Of a stretch of 64,000 bases of DNA, positions 46,351 through 55,069 are shown in pieces; position 1 is the first letter of the stretch, and every line of letters begins with the position of its first letter. The stretch spans positions 124,001 through 188,000 of the forward strand of contig NZ_JACVBX010000013.1 in NCBI RefSeq assembly GCF_014852585.1, written 5' to 3'. Under the pieces are notes generated by a model. It saw only the letters and a program-made list of their open reading frames with translations, did not search any database and had not been told where the DNA came from. This DNA comes from Pseudomonas sp. PDM18 (GTDB lineage: Bacteria > Pseudomonadota > Gammaproteobacteria > Pseudomonadales > Pseudomonadaceae). The position numbers and the translations under genes are program-made.

Positions 46351-47652
46351 TCAGGATTGACGAGAAGGAATGGGGGTAGCGTCGACGTCGGCCGCCTGGG
46401 CCTGGCCATCGAGGCGTTGCTGCTGTTTGATCGCGTAATGCATCCAGACCATGCAGATCACGGTCAGGCCGAACAGCAACATGAAGCAGGAGGAGCGCAC
46501 GCCGATGTGGTCGGCGGCGTAGCCGAACAGGATCGGCAGGCAGAAGCCGCCGAGCCCGCCGATGACCCCGACCATGCCGCCAACGGTGCCCATGTTCTGC
46601 GGGTAGTAGTCGTGGATGATCCGGTACACGCTGGCCTTGCCGAAGCCCTGGGCGATTCCCACGACGAACACCAGAAAGGTGAAGAGCCAGACGTTCAGGC
46701 CGATGCCGAGGCTGACGTCGCCCCGGATGCCGTGGATGGTCATGGTGGTCGGCGGGTACGAGAGGAAGAACAGGCAGACCAGGCAGATCCAGAACACGCC
46801 CCAGTTCACCGCACGAGCGCCGTAGTTGTCGCTGAACCAGCCGCCCAGGGCGCGGATCAGGCCCGACGGCAGGGTGAACAGCATGGTGATGAAGGAGGCG
46901 GTGCGCAGGTCCAGGCCGTACTCGGCGATGTAGTACTTGGGCAGCCACAGGGCCAGGGCGACGAAGCCGCCGAAGACGAAGAAGTAGTACAGGCCGAAGC
47001 GCCACACGCGCAGCTCGCCCAGCGGTGCCAGTTGCTTGGCCAGTGTCGGGCGCGGACGGCTCGGGTCGGCGTCGCCGCCCTTGGTATGGGCCGGGTCGGT
47101 CCAGGTGCAGAACCAGAACAGCAGCGCGGTCACCAGCATGGCCACCGAGTAGATCTGCGGGACCATGCGCCAGCCGAAGGCGACCACGATCATCGGCGCC
47201 ACCAGGTTGGTGATCGCCGCACCGGCGTTGCCGGCGCCGAAGATGCCCATAGCGGTGCCCTGGCGTTCCTTCTCGAACCACGAGGAGGTGTAGGCGATGC
47301 CCACGGCGAAGGAGCCACCGGCCAGGCCGACGAACAGACCCAGTACCAGGTAGTGCCAGTAGAGGGTGGCGAAGGCCAGGCCGTAGATCGGGATGGCCAC
47401 CAGCAGCATGTGGATGAAGAACACGATGCGCCCGCCGAAGCGGTCGGTGATCAAGCCCAGCGGCAGGCGAACCAGCGAACCGGTAAGAATCGGCAGCGCC
47501 ACCATCAGGCCGAACTGCGCCTCGGACAGGCCCAGCTCTTCCTTGATGCGGATACCGATGATCGAAAACATCGTCCAGACCGCGAAGTTCACGGCGAACG
47601 CCAGTGTGCTCATGCCGAGCACGGAGTACTGTTTCTGACGGTGGGACAACAT
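46351..47652 (-). CDS. narK1: Nitrate/nitrite transporter NarK1 (MFS)
   Basis: This 433-residue MFS transporter is the first gene of the operon. Nitrate-signature regions are GLAGGSFAVGIAYTSSWFEK and GFGKASVYRIIHDYYPQNMG. ATG 47652 has GGAAGTGAG 7 bases upstream and is preferred to GTG 47664. It is transcribed away from narX from a region holding an FNR/Anr box about 62 bases upstream, so anaerobic Anr/Dnr and NarL control is expected. Confidence 0.93.
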   Translation of the reverse strand: MLSHRQKQYSVLGMSTLAFAVNFAVWTMFSIIGIRIKEELGLSEAQFGLMVALPILTGSLVRLPLGLITDRFGGRIVFFIHMLLVAIPIYGLAFATLYWHYLVLGLFVGLAGGSFAVGIAYTSSWFEKERQGTAMGIFGAGNAGAAITNLVAPMIVVAFGWRMVPQIYSVAMLVTALLFWFCTWTDPAHTKGGDADPSRPRPTLAKQLAPLGELRVWRFGLYYFFVFGGFVALALWLPKYYIAEYGLDLRTASFITMLFTLPSGLIRALGGWFSDNYGARAVNWGVFWICLVCLFFLSYPPTTMTIHGIRGDVSLGIGLNVWLFTFLVFVVGIAQGFGKASVYRIIHDYYPQNMGTVGGMVGVIGGLGGFCLPILFGYAADHIGVRSSCFMLLFGLTVICMVWMHYAIKQQQRLDGQAQAADVDATPIPSRQS

Positions 47653-47689
47653 GGCTAAGCTCACTTCCAGACGGTCTTTGCCCGCACGT

Positions 47690-47695
47690 TAGGTA
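47690..47695 (-). promoter_or_regulatory. Candidate -10 element of the narK1 promoter
   Basis: TACCTA on the minus strand lies about 22 bases downstream of the FNR box, placing a start near 47680. The box is then close to the -40 position of a class II Anr promoter. Inferred from spacing only. Confidence 0.4.
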
Positions 47696-47713
47696 AGGAC
47701 CAGCCGCCTTCTC

Positions 47714-47727
47714 TTGATCGCCATCAA
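47714..47727. promoter_or_regulatory. Perfect Anr/Dnr (FNR) box
   Basis: TTGATCGCCATCAA matches the TTGAT-N4-ATCAA consensus exactly. It is the only perfect copy noticed in the narK1-narX gap and is positioned to activate narK1K2GHJI under low oxygen. Confidence 0.9.
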
Positions 47728-47764
47728 TGAGCCAAACCGCGATTCATGAGCAGATGCGCGCCGC

Positions 47765-47780
47765 TACCTCCTTGTGGGTA
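47765..47780. promoter_or_regulatory. Candidate NarL 7-2-7 binding site
   Basis: TACCTCC-TT-GTGGGTA is an inverted pair of TACC-type heptamers with the 2-base spacing preferred by NarL-family dimers. It is between the FNR box and narX. Six of seven positions in each heptamer are only partly consensus, so confidence is moderate. Confidence 0.55.
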
Positions 47781-47825
47781 TCACCGAAAAGAATGCTTAA
47801 CACATTGTTTTAAAAGGCATTTATT

Positions 47826-49688
47826 ATGAACACGGCACGCACTGCCGACCCTACCGGCAACGACCGACTCTTTGTGGGTAGTCCCCCTGCCGGGCGCCCC
47901 TCCCTGCGCAAATCCATCGTCGTGCGCTTTGGTTGCTACCTCACCCTGCTGGTATCACTGGCCCTGGCCGGGATGTTCAGCGCCCTGCTGTTCGCCGACT
48001 ATTCGCATCAGGATGCCGCGGTGATCAACCAGGCTGGCTCGCTGCGGATGCTCACCTACCGCCTGGCGCTGGACCCGTCGCCGATCAACCGCCAGTCCCT
48101 GCAATCGACCCTCGCCGCGCGCCTGGACAACGACGAGATCACCCGCCTGCTGCGCCGCTCCGATGCCGACGCGCCGATCCGCCAGCAGCACGACCGGTTG
48201 CGCACGGAACTGCAGAACCTCGACCTCTCCGAAGCGCCGGCCCTGGCCACCCTGGACACCTTCGTCGGACACATCGACGACTTCGTCGGCACCCTGCAGC
48301 GCAACGCCGAGTACCGCTCGCAGATGCTCAGCACGGTGCAGGGCCTGTGCCTGTTCCTCAGCCTGCTGGTGGTGTTCATCAGCCTCTACGACCTGAGCTA
48401 CCACGTCGTCGGCCCGCTGCGCGAACTGACCACCACCGCCCGCCGACTGGGCGAAGGCGACCTCGATGCCAGGGTCAGCAGCAGCGGTGAAGACGAGCTG
48501 AGCCAGCTTGGCGAGCGCTTCAACCAGATGGCCGCGGAACTGCAGACCAGCTACCGCGAGCTGGAAGCGCGGGTGGAAGACAAGACCCGCGATCTCTCCA
48601 ACAGTCACCAGCGCCTGGAACTGCTCTACGACAGCGCCCGCCGCCTCGGCCAGGACCCGTACGACGAGCGCTCGCTGCAGCCGCTGCTGAATCAGCTGGA
48701 GCGCGTGCTGCAGGCTGGCAAGGTGACCCTGTGCCTGAACAAGGACGGCGTCGAGCGCGCCTACTCCTCGCTCACCACCGACGGCATCACCGGCAGTTTC
48801 TGCCTGCAGGGCAACTGCGGCGAATGCCGCGCCCAGGCCGAGAACTGCAACAACCCGATCCGCGGCATCAACCCGCTGCTGATGCAGCCGCTGTCCATCG
48901 GCGAGCACCGCTTCGGCGAGCTGTTCATCGAGACCCCCGACGGCCACCTCGAAGACTGGCAACAGCAGTTCGTCGAGGGCTTCTGCGACAACATCGCGCG
49001 CACCTTCGCACTGTCCCTGCAACAGGAGCAGGAGAACCGCCTGGCGTTGTTCGCCGAGCGCAGCACCATCGCCCGCGAGCTGCACGATTCGCTGGCGCAG
49101 TCGCTGTCCTACCTGAAGATCCAGGTCAGCCGCCTGACTACCCTGCTCAAGCGCGACGTGCCGGCCCAGAAGATCGACGAGACCCTCGACGAACTGCGCG
49201 AAGGGCTCAACAGCGCCTATCGCCAATTGCGCGAGCTGCTCACCACCTTCCGCCTGAGCCTTGAGCAATCCAGCCTGGAAGCGGCACTGGTGAAGACCGT
49301 GGCGGAGTTCGGCGAGCGCGGCGATCTGTCCATAGAACTGGACAACCGCCTGGCGCATATCCCGCTCAACCCCAATGAAGAAATCCACGTCCTGCAGATC
49401 GTCCGCGAAGCGCTGTCCAACGTGGTGCGCCACGCCCAGGCGACGCAGGCGAAGGTCACCCTCTTCGAGGATGCCGAGGACCAGGTGTGCATCACCGTGG
49501 ACGATGATGGAGTCGGCTTTGACGCAGCGCAGAGCCGCAATGGGCATTATGGGCTTAGCATCATGCAGGAGCGCAGTCAGACCCTGGAAGCCACCTTCAC
49601 CATCGCCCCGCGCGAGTCGCAGGGCACCCGCGTCAGTGTGCGCTTTGCCCACAAACCCCTGTCGCAATACCCGGAGACCCACCCATGA
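47826..49688 (+). CDS. narX: Nitrate/nitrite sensor histidine kinase NarX
   Basis: This 620-residue membrane sensor has TM1 at about 35-55, a periplasmic domain starting with the nitrate P-box (INQAGSLRMLTYRLAL), TM2 at about 165-187 and HAMP (VGPLRELTTTARRLGEGDL). A central region follows with a Cys cluster (FCLQGNCGECRAQAENCN, about 325). The HisKA_3 phosphorylation site is RSTIARELHDSLAQSLSYL and the ATPase has DDGVGFD. It phosphorylates NarL. It overlaps narL by 4 bases (ATGA) and is divergent from narK1. Confidence 0.95.
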   Translation: MNTARTADPTGNDRLFVGSPPAGRPSLRKSIVVRFGCYLTLLVSLALAGMFSALLFADYSHQDAAVINQAGSLRMLTYRLALDPSPINRQSLQSTLAARLDNDEITRLLRRSDADAPIRQQHDRLRTELQNLDLSEAPALATLDTFVGHIDDFVGTLQRNAEYRSQMLSTVQGLCLFLSLLVVFISLYDLSYHVVGPLRELTTTARRLGEGDLDARVSSSGEDELSQLGERFNQMAAELQTSYRELEARVEDKTRDLSNSHQRLELLYDSARRLGQDPYDERSLQPLLNQLERVLQAGKVTLCLNKDGVERAYSSLTTDGITGSFCLQGNCGECRAQAENCNNPIRGINPLLMQPLSIGEHRFGELFIETPDGHLEDWQQQFVEGFCDNIARTFALSLQQEQENRLALFAERSTIARELHDSLAQSLSYLKIQVSRLTTLLKRDVPAQKIDETLDELREGLNSAYRQLRELLTTFRLSLEQSSLEAALVKTVAEFGERGDLSIELDNRLAHIPLNPNEEIHVLQIVREALSNVVRHAQATQAKVTLFEDAEDQVCITVDDDGVGFDAAQSRNGHYGLSIMQERSQTLEATFTIAPRESQGTRVSVRFAHKPLSQYPETHP

Positions 49689-50338
49689 CGGCCACCCCCA
49701 CCGATGACCGCGCGCGCATCCTGCTCGTCGACGACCACCCGATGATGCGCAAGGGCGTGGTCCAACTGCTGGAGTTCGAGGACGACCTGGAAGTGGTGGG
49801 CGAAGCCGGCAGTGGCGAGGAGGCGCTACGCATGGCCGCGGAGCTGGAACCGGACATGATCCTGCTCGACCTCAACATGAAGGGCATGACCGGCCTCGAC
49901 ACCCTGCGCGCCATGCGCGAGAACGGCGAAGACGCGCGCATCGTGGTGTTCACCGTTTCCGATGACCGCAACGACGTGATCAACGTGCTGCGCGCCGGCG
50001 CCGACGGCTACCTGCTCAAGGACATGGAACCTGAACGTCTGCTGGAGCACATCCGCCAGGCCGCCACCGGCCAGCTCACCATCAGCCCGCAGCTGACCCA
50101 GGTACTGGCCCAGGCTCTGCGCGGCGACGACAGGCCCAAGGGCATCGAGGAACTCACCGACCGCGAGCGGCAGATCCTGCGCCAGCTCTCCCACGGCTAT
50201 AGCAACAAGATGATCGCGCGCAAACTCGACATCACCGAAGGCACGGTGAAGGTTCATGTGAAGCGTGTGCTGCACAAGCTGGGGATGCGCTCGCGGGTAG
50301 AGGCGGCGGTTTGGGCGGTGGAGAACCACCTCGTCTGA
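49685..50338 (+). CDS. narL: Nitrate/nitrite response regulator NarL
   Basis: This 217-residue NarL/FixJ regulator has a receiver domain (about 10-125) with acidic pocket LLVDDHP, phospho-Asp in DMILLDLNMKG, Thr in VFTVSDD and Lys in YLLKDME. The C-terminal LuxR-type HTH (about 150-215) is LTDRERQILRQLSHGYSNKM...GTVKVHVKRVLHKLG. Start/stop overlap with narX gives stoichiometric production. Likely targets are the adjacent narK1 promoter and its own. Confidence 0.95.
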   Translation: MTATPTDDRARILLVDDHPMMRKGVVQLLEFEDDLEVVGEAGSGEEALRMAAELEPDMILLDLNMKGMTGLDTLRAMRENGEDARIVVFTVSDDRNDVINVLRAGADGYLLKDMEPERLLEHIRQAATGQLTISPQLTQVLAQALRGDDRPKGIEELTDRERQILRQLSHGYSNKMIARKLDITEGTVKVHVKRVLHKLGMRSRVEAAVWAVENHLV

Positions 50339-50388
50339 CCGCCACGGCTCTTCAGCGTACCACCGCGAATCAAAATGCGTCCTCTGTT

Positions 50389-50431
50389 GTAGCGGGCCAT
50401 GCCCGCGATCGCGCGCATGGCGCGCTCCTAC
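50389..50431. repeat. Second type of REP-like element
   Basis: GTAGCGGGC-CAT-GCCCGCGA followed by TCGCGCGCATGGCGCGCTCCTAC: two small tandem hairpins bounded by GTAG...CTAC. It shares the outer TCCTAC with the main REP family but differs inside. It is located just after narL. Confidence 0.6.
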
Positions 50432-50537
50432 AGGCTGGCGCCACCACCGCGCGAAATGCGCGCTTCCCCACGAAACCTCTACTTCTCACATGATTGCGGT
50501 ATCCTGCGGCGCAACCTGTCCCCTCCCAGGAGCCGTC

Positions 50538-50933
50538 ATGCCGTCGTACCGCTCGTTGCTGCCCCTCACCCTGGCCCTGCTCGCCGGCTGCGCCGGGCAG
50601 ACCAAGCCCGTGGTCACCCTGGAAGACGCCGCCGACTGCAAGCCGCTGAAACTGCACACCGGCCAGGAGCTGGTGCTGATCCTGCCGAGCAACCCAACCA
50701 CCGGTTTCCGCTGGGAGATGCGCAACGCTGCCAACGGCCTGCTGCGCGCCCTCGGCCCGGAGGTCTACAGCAATCCGGAAGACGCAGGTCTGGTCGGCAG
50801 CGCCGGCGAATCCACCTGGCGCTTCCGCGTGACCGCTCCCGGCGAAGACACACTGGAATTGGCCTACCGCCGCCCCTGGGAAGCCGAAGTAGCCCCGGCG
50901 AAGACCTTCATCTGCCCGATCAGCGTCAAGTAA
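50538..50933 (+). CDS. Chagasin-like (I42 family) protease inhibitor, lipoprotein
   Basis: This 131-residue predicted lipoprotein has signal sequence and lipobox LLAGC, so the mature chain starts at Cys and is membrane-attached in the periplasm or on the surface. The three inhibitor loops of family I42 are present: NPTTGFRW, a Gly-rich middle loop (VGSAGESTWRF) and RRPWE. Chagasins block papain-type cysteine proteases. ATG 50538 has CAGGAG spaced 7 bases. It may defend against host or predator proteases. Confidence 0.88.
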   Translation: MPSYRSLLPLTLALLAGCAGQTKPVVTLEDAADCKPLKLHTGQELVLILPSNPTTGFRWEMRNAANGLLRALGPEVYSNPEDAGLVGSAGESTWRFRVTAPGEDTLELAYRRPWEAEVAPAKTFICPISVK

Positions 50934-51054
50934 AGCGCGCGCTCAGCAGACCCTCAACCGGCGCCAAAAGCCGCCCGCGCTGACGCCTTCGGCCTGTGGG
51001 CCGGGCGCCGCGCTGGGGCACAGTGGGCGTTCATTTTCTTCGGGAGGGAACCCC

Positions 51055-51729
51055 ATGCGCTGGGCACTCTTGGCACTCATCGGCGGTGCCGCCTACCTGT
51101 TCGCCGTCACCTTCGACTTGCCCACGCTGCGCATGCTGTGCAAGCCGCTACCGGCGCTGGCCATGCTGCTGTGGATTCTCGCCACGCCCGCCGACGGCTA
51201 TCGCCGCTGGGTCGCCATCGGCCTGGTGCTGTCGATGCTTGGCGACATCCTGCTGGAGTGGCCGATCAACGCCTTCGTGCCCGGCCTCGCCGCCTTCCTG
51301 CTGGCACATCTTGCGTACCTGGTCGCCTACCTGGGCGACACCCGCCGTTTCGCCCCGCTCGGGCTGCTGGTTGCAGGCAGCATGGGTGGCGGCCTGTTCT
51401 CCCTGCTCTACAGCCGCGGTCTCGGCCCGCTGCTGCTGCCCATCGCGCTATACAGCCTGACCATCAGCGCCATGCTCTGGCGCGCCGTTGCCCGCCTTGG
51501 CGTGCCCACGATCACCAAGGCCAGCCAGGCGTTCGCTGCCCTGGGCGCGCTGCTGTTCGTCAGCTCCGATTCGATGATCGGCATCAGCCGCTTCGTCGCT
51601 GCTTTCGACGGCTCCTCCTACGCCATCATGCTCACCTACTGGCTCGGCCAGTTCGGTATTGCCGCGTCCGTCACATCCCGTCATATCGCTCTGCCATACT
51701 CGGAAAGACAAACCACTTCCCGGGCCTGA
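51055..51729 (+). CDS. YhhN-family membrane protein (lysoplasmalogenase-like)
   Basis: This 224-residue protein has about eight hydrophobic helices and the YhhN/TMEM86 signature elements LSMLGDILLEWP near the third helix and SDSMIGISRF near the seventh. Relatives in animals and Legionella hydrolyse lysoplasmalogens, but the natural bacterial substrate is uncertain. GGGAGGGAACCCC precedes the ATG. The following gene begins 1 base after its stop, so the two are co-transcribed. Confidence 0.88.
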   Translation: MRWALLALIGGAAYLFAVTFDLPTLRMLCKPLPALAMLLWILATPADGYRRWVAIGLVLSMLGDILLEWPINAFVPGLAAFLLAHLAYLVAYLGDTRRFAPLGLLVAGSMGGGLFSLLYSRGLGPLLLPIALYSLTISAMLWRAVARLGVPTITKASQAFAALGALLFVSSDSMIGISRFVAAFDGSSYAIMLTYWLGQFGIAASVTSRHIALPYSERQTTSRA

Positions 51730-51730
51730 C

Positions 51731-52477
51731 ATGCTGCGAATCGCTTCACCGCTGCTGCTACTTTGTTCGGCGCTGGCCAGCGCCGAACCCCTGCGCCTGG
51801 CCGGCGATGACTGGTGCCCTTACCTCTGCCCGAACGACCCGGACAAGCCCGGCTACCTGCTCGAAGCGCTCGGCCGGGTGCTGCCACAACCACCCCGCTT
51901 CGAGCCCCTGCCCTGGCCTCGCGCCCTGCAGATGGCCCGCGAGGGGCTGGTGGATGGCGTGGTCGGCGCCTACAGCGAAGAGTCCGCGGAGCTGCTGATC
52001 GGCGAGGAGCCCATCGGCTGGGTGACCATGCGTTTCTACGTGCGCAACGACAATCCCTGGACCTGGAAAGGTCCGGCCTCGCTGAGCAGCCAGTCCATCG
52101 GGCTGGCCCAAGGCTATTCCTACGGCAAGGAGCTGGACGACTGGCGCGACGAGCACCTGGCCAACCATGAACAGGTGCAGGTGCTCAGCGGCGAGAAGGT
52201 GCTCGAACGCAACCTCCAGAAGCTGCTGCTCGGGCGCATCACAGTGCTGCTTGAGGACAGCCAGATCGTCGAGCACTACCTGCAGCGCCATGGCCTCTCG
52301 GAGCGCATTCAAGCGGCCGGCGAGCTCGCCGATAAACGTCCTATGTACGTCGCGCTAAACCCGCGCCTGGAAAGCGTGCAAGAGCGCCTGGCCGACCTCG
52401 ACGAGGGCCTGCGCGAGCTGCGCCGCAACGACCAGTGGAAACCCCTGATGCAGGGTTACGGCATCGCCGTTGACTAG
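51731..52477 (+). CDS. Periplasmic SBP_bac_3-like protein
   Basis: This 248-residue exported protein has signal peptide MLRIASPLLLLCSALASA|EPLRL. The body has the amino-acid-binding-protein fold: LRLAGDDWCPYLCPNDPDKP, GYLLEALGRVL, ALQMAREGLVDGVVGAYSEE. Lone proteins of this group in Pseudomonas are often not transporters but sensors or enzymes. No transporter genes are adjacent. ATG 51731 follows the previous stop by one base. Ligand unknown. Confidence 0.85.
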   Translation: MLRIASPLLLLCSALASAEPLRLAGDDWCPYLCPNDPDKPGYLLEALGRVLPQPPRFEPLPWPRALQMAREGLVDGVVGAYSEESAELLIGEEPIGWVTMRFYVRNDNPWTWKGPASLSSQSIGLAQGYSYGKELDDWRDEHLANHEQVQVLSGEKVLERNLQKLLLGRITVLLEDSQIVEHYLQRHGLSERIQAAGELADKRPMYVALNPRLESVQERLADLDEGLRELRRNDQWKPLMQGYGIAVD

Positions 52478-52564
52478 TCCTGCGAAGGCGTGAGAAAAGT
52501 CCGGCAGGGCCCTCTGTCATCGGCTATAGATCAATCAATAAGAGACTGGGAAAAGGGGAGCTCC

Positions 52565-53137
52565 ATGCGTGCAGTAGTTCGCTCCATGTTGTTGCTGGGA
52601 GCCTGCCTGACACTCTCGGCCTGTGGCAGTCTGTTGCCCAGCGAACGCGCGGAAGTGCAGTCACCATTCCTGGATTACCAGGATGCACAGAGCCGCTACA
52701 ACCAGGTCGACCCTGGCAAGACCACCAAGTCGCAGCTCTACGCACTGGGATTCGACCCGCTGTCCCAGGGCAACGCCAAGATGCTTTCGTTCATCGACGT
52801 GCGCCTGCTCTTCGTGCAGCCCAACATCCCCATCGACTACTTGCCCGACGGCCTGGTGACCTGCCTGCAGGCCAAGGATCGCTGCGTCGGCTATGCCTTC
52901 GACTTCAACAAGACCGACAGCCAGCGCGTGGGCAGTTTCTGGGCCGACATCTTCAACTTCCGCAAGCGCCGCCAGGTGCAGGGCTGGTCGTTCCGCCCGG
53001 TGTTCGTGCTGATCGACGACGTGGTGGTGCACAAGACCAGCAACGGCGAGCCGAACATCCGCCGCATGGAAGACAAGAAGAACCCCCTCGGCCCACTGCA
53101 GGGCGCCGGCGAATACTTCTCCGACCAGCTCAAGTGA
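52565..53137 (+). CDS. Putative lipoprotein of unknown function
   Basis: This 190-residue protein has a lipoprotein signal with lipobox LSAC at about residue 20-23. The mature part has two further Cys (VTCLQAKDRC) and a charged C-terminus. It seems to lack catalytic motifs. GGGGAGCTCC precedes ATG 52565. It is 113 bases before cmoA, with a good promoter between them, so it is probably transcribed separately. I do not recognise a named family. Confidence 0.75.
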   Translation: MRAVVRSMLLLGACLTLSACGSLLPSERAEVQSPFLDYQDAQSRYNQVDPGKTTKSQLYALGFDPLSQGNAKMLSFIDVRLLFVQPNIPIDYLPDGLVTCLQAKDRCVGYAFDFNKTDSQRVGSFWADIFNFRKRRQVQGWSFRPVFVLIDDVVVHKTSNGEPNIRRMEDKKNPLGPLQGAGEYFSDQLK

Positions 53138-53154
53138 CCCTCGTCCGCTAACGG

Positions 53155-53183
53155 TTGGGCGCACCTCGCGCCTCGGCTACAAT
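53155..53183 (+). promoter_or_regulatory. Sigma-70-type promoter of cmoAB
   Basis: TTGGGC (-35) and TACAAT (-10) are separated by exactly 17 bases, with the -10 about 68 bases before the cmoA start. A GC-rich hairpin (GCGCGCCCCGG...CCGGGCGCGC) follows in the leader. Confidence 0.6.
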
Positions 53184-53250
53184 GCGCGCCCCGGCAAACC
53201 GGGCGCGCCGCGCCTGGTTGCCTGTTCAGCGTAACGAGGCCCCATCCAGC

Positions 53251-53991
53251 GTGAGCGAATCCGACCGCATCTTCGCCCAGCCGCAAGCCCAGGTTCCCGA
53301 CTTCACCTTCAACGAGGACGTGGTGCGCGTCTTCCCGGACATGATCAAACGATCCGTGCCGGGCTACCCCACCATCGTCGAGAACATCGGCGTGCTCGGC
53401 GCGCGCTTCGCTGCGCCGAACAGCGTGCTCTACGACCTCGGCTGCTCGCTGGGCGCCGTGACCCAGGCGCTGCGCCGCCACGTGAAGACCGAAGGCTGCC
53501 GCGTCATCGGCGTCGACAACTCCGCACCGATGATCGAGCGCTGCGGCGAATACCTGCGCGCCCAGGATGCCATGCACCAGGAACTACTGCCGGTCGAGCT
53601 GATCGAGGCGGACATCCTCAAGCTGGACCTCAAGCCCTGCTCGCTGATCGCGCTGAACTTCACCCTGCAGTTCATCGCCCCCGAACAACGCCTGGAACTG
53701 CTCAGCCGCCTACGCAGCGCCCTGCTGCCCGGTGGCGCGCTGATCCTCTCGGAAAAACTGCGCTTCGCCGACGAGCAGGAGCACGAGTTGCTCACCGACC
53801 TGCACATCGACTTCAAGCGCGCCAATGGCTACAGCGAACTGGAAATCGCCCAGAAGCGCACCGCCATCGAGAACGTCATGCGCCCCGATACCTTGGATAC
53901 CCACCGCGAGCGCCTGCTGGCCGCCGGTTTCTCCAAGGTCGTGCTCTGGTTCCAGTGCCTCAACTTCGCCTCCCTGATTGCCCTGCCATGA
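53251..53991 (+). CDS. cmoA: Carboxy-S-adenosyl-L-methionine synthase CmoA
   Basis: This 246-residue class I methyltransferase-fold enzyme makes carboxy-SAM from SAM and prephenate. Family segments are [20 protein letters not shown], the SAM site [16 protein letters not shown] and [17 protein letters not shown] 53251 is chosen because homologues start at SxxDxIFA; the frame stays open upstream without family sequence. It overlaps cmoB by 4 bases (ATGA). Together they modify the wobble uridine of several tRNAs to cmo5U. Confidence 0.95.
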   Translation: MSESDRIFAQPQAQVPDFTFNEDVVRVFPDMIKRSVPGYPTIVENIGVLGARFAAPNSVLYDLGCSLGAVTQALRRHVKTEGCRVIGVDNSAPMIERCGEYLRAQDAMHQELLPVELIEADILKLDLKPCSLIALNFTLQFIAPEQRLELLSRLRSALLPGGALILSEKLRFADEQEHELLTDLHIDFKRANGYSELEIAQKRTAIENVMRPDTLDTHRERLLAAGFSKVVLWFQCLNFASLIALP

Positions 53992-54956
53992 TCGAACGCT
54001 TCGACCTCGACCGCCTGCGCCTTGAACTGGCCGGCACGCCACTGGAATCCTGGGCCGCCTCGTTGCCCGCGCAATTGGCCAGCAAGGTCGACGATGGCCA
54101 CGGCGATCTCGAACGCTGGCTGGCCGCGGTGGACCGCCTGCCGCCGCTGCAAGCCGACGCCGTCGAGTTGCGCGAGCGCTTCAACCTCGAAGGCGCCTGC
54201 GGCGAGGACACCCGCGCACAGCTCAAGCTCGCCCTGCAAGGGCTGATTCCGTGGCGCAAGGGGCCGTTCAACCTGTTCGGTATCCACATCGACACGGAAT
54301 GGCGCTCGGACTGGAAATGGGAGCGCGTTTCGCCGCACATCGATCTGGTAGGCAAGCGCGTCCTCGACGTTGGCTGCGGCAACGGTTACTACCAGTGGCG
54401 CATGCTCGGCGCCGGCGCGCGCAGCGTAGTGGGCGTGGACCCGAACTGGCTGTTCTTCTGCCAGTTCCTCGCGATGAAGCGCTACCTGCCGGACCTGCCG
54501 GCCTGGCACCTGCCCTTCGCCCTGGAAGACCTGCCCGAGAAACTGGAAGGCTTCGACACGGTGTTCTCCATGGGCGTGCTCTACCACCGCCGCTCGCCCA
54601 TCGACCACCTGCTGGCGCTCAAGGACTGCCTGCGCCGTGGCGGCGAACTGGTGCTGGAAACCCTGGTGGTGGAAGGCGACGTGAACACCGTGCTGGTGCC
54701 GGAGGACCGCTACGCGCAGATGCGCAACGTGTGGTTCCTGCCCTCGGTGCCTGCGCTTGAGCTGTGGCTGCGCCGCGCGGGCTTCACCGACGTGCGCAGC
54801 GTGGACATCAGCCGCACCTCGGTGGAGGAACAGCGCGCCACCGAGTGGATGCGCTACCAGTCGCTGCCGGACTTCCTCGATCCGGACGACCACAGCCGTA
54901 CCCTAGAAGGCCTGCCGGCGCCGCTGCGCGCTACGCTGGTGGCGCGCAAGCCCTGA
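53988..54956 (+). CDS. cmoB: tRNA U34 carboxymethyltransferase CmoB
   Basis: This 322-residue enzyme transfers the carboxymethyl group from carboxy-SAM to 5-hydroxyuridine at tRNA position 34. Motifs: [20 protein letters not shown] (family-specific), [18 protein letters not shown] (SAM site) and [18 protein letters not shown] 53988 overlaps the cmoA stop. It is followed by a 73-base nested palindrome separating it from convergent pdxJ. Confidence 0.95.
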   Translation: MIERFDLDRLRLELAGTPLESWAASLPAQLASKVDDGHGDLERWLAAVDRLPPLQADAVELRERFNLEGACGEDTRAQLKLALQGLIPWRKGPFNLFGIHIDTEWRSDWKWERVSPHIDLVGKRVLDVGCGNGYYQWRMLGAGARSVVGVDPNWLFFCQFLAMKRYLPDLPAWHLPFALEDLPEKLEGFDTVFSMGVLYHRRSPIDHLLALKDCLRRGGELVLETLVVEGDVNTVLVPEDRYAQMRNVWFLPSVPALELWLRRAGFTDVRSVDISRTSVEEQRATEWMRYQSLPDFLDPDDHSRTLEGLPAPLRATLVARKP

Positions 54957-54977
54957 GCTGCCCAGGTCGAATTAGAA

Positions 54978-55050
54978 CGTAGGGCGCATAACGCCCGAGG
55001 CGTTATCCGCCGTGGCGGCGGATAACCCGTTCCGGGTTATGCGCCCTACG
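54978..55050. repeat. Nested palindromic intergenic element
   Basis: Outer 15-base perfect arms (CGTAGGGCGCATAAC / GTTATGCGCCCTACG) enclose a second perfect pair (GTTATCCGCC / GGCGGATAAC, 55002-55026). It lies between convergent cmoB and pdxJ and could act as a two-way terminator. It looks like a mobile REP/MITE-type element. Confidence 0.8.
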
Positions 55051-55069
55051 ATGTCGAATCAGACCGCGA

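Noticed and set aside
45175-47658. Plus-strand open frame of 827 codons opposite narK1/narK2
   Set aside because: It spans two real genes in antisense and is His/Gln/Glu-rich noise.
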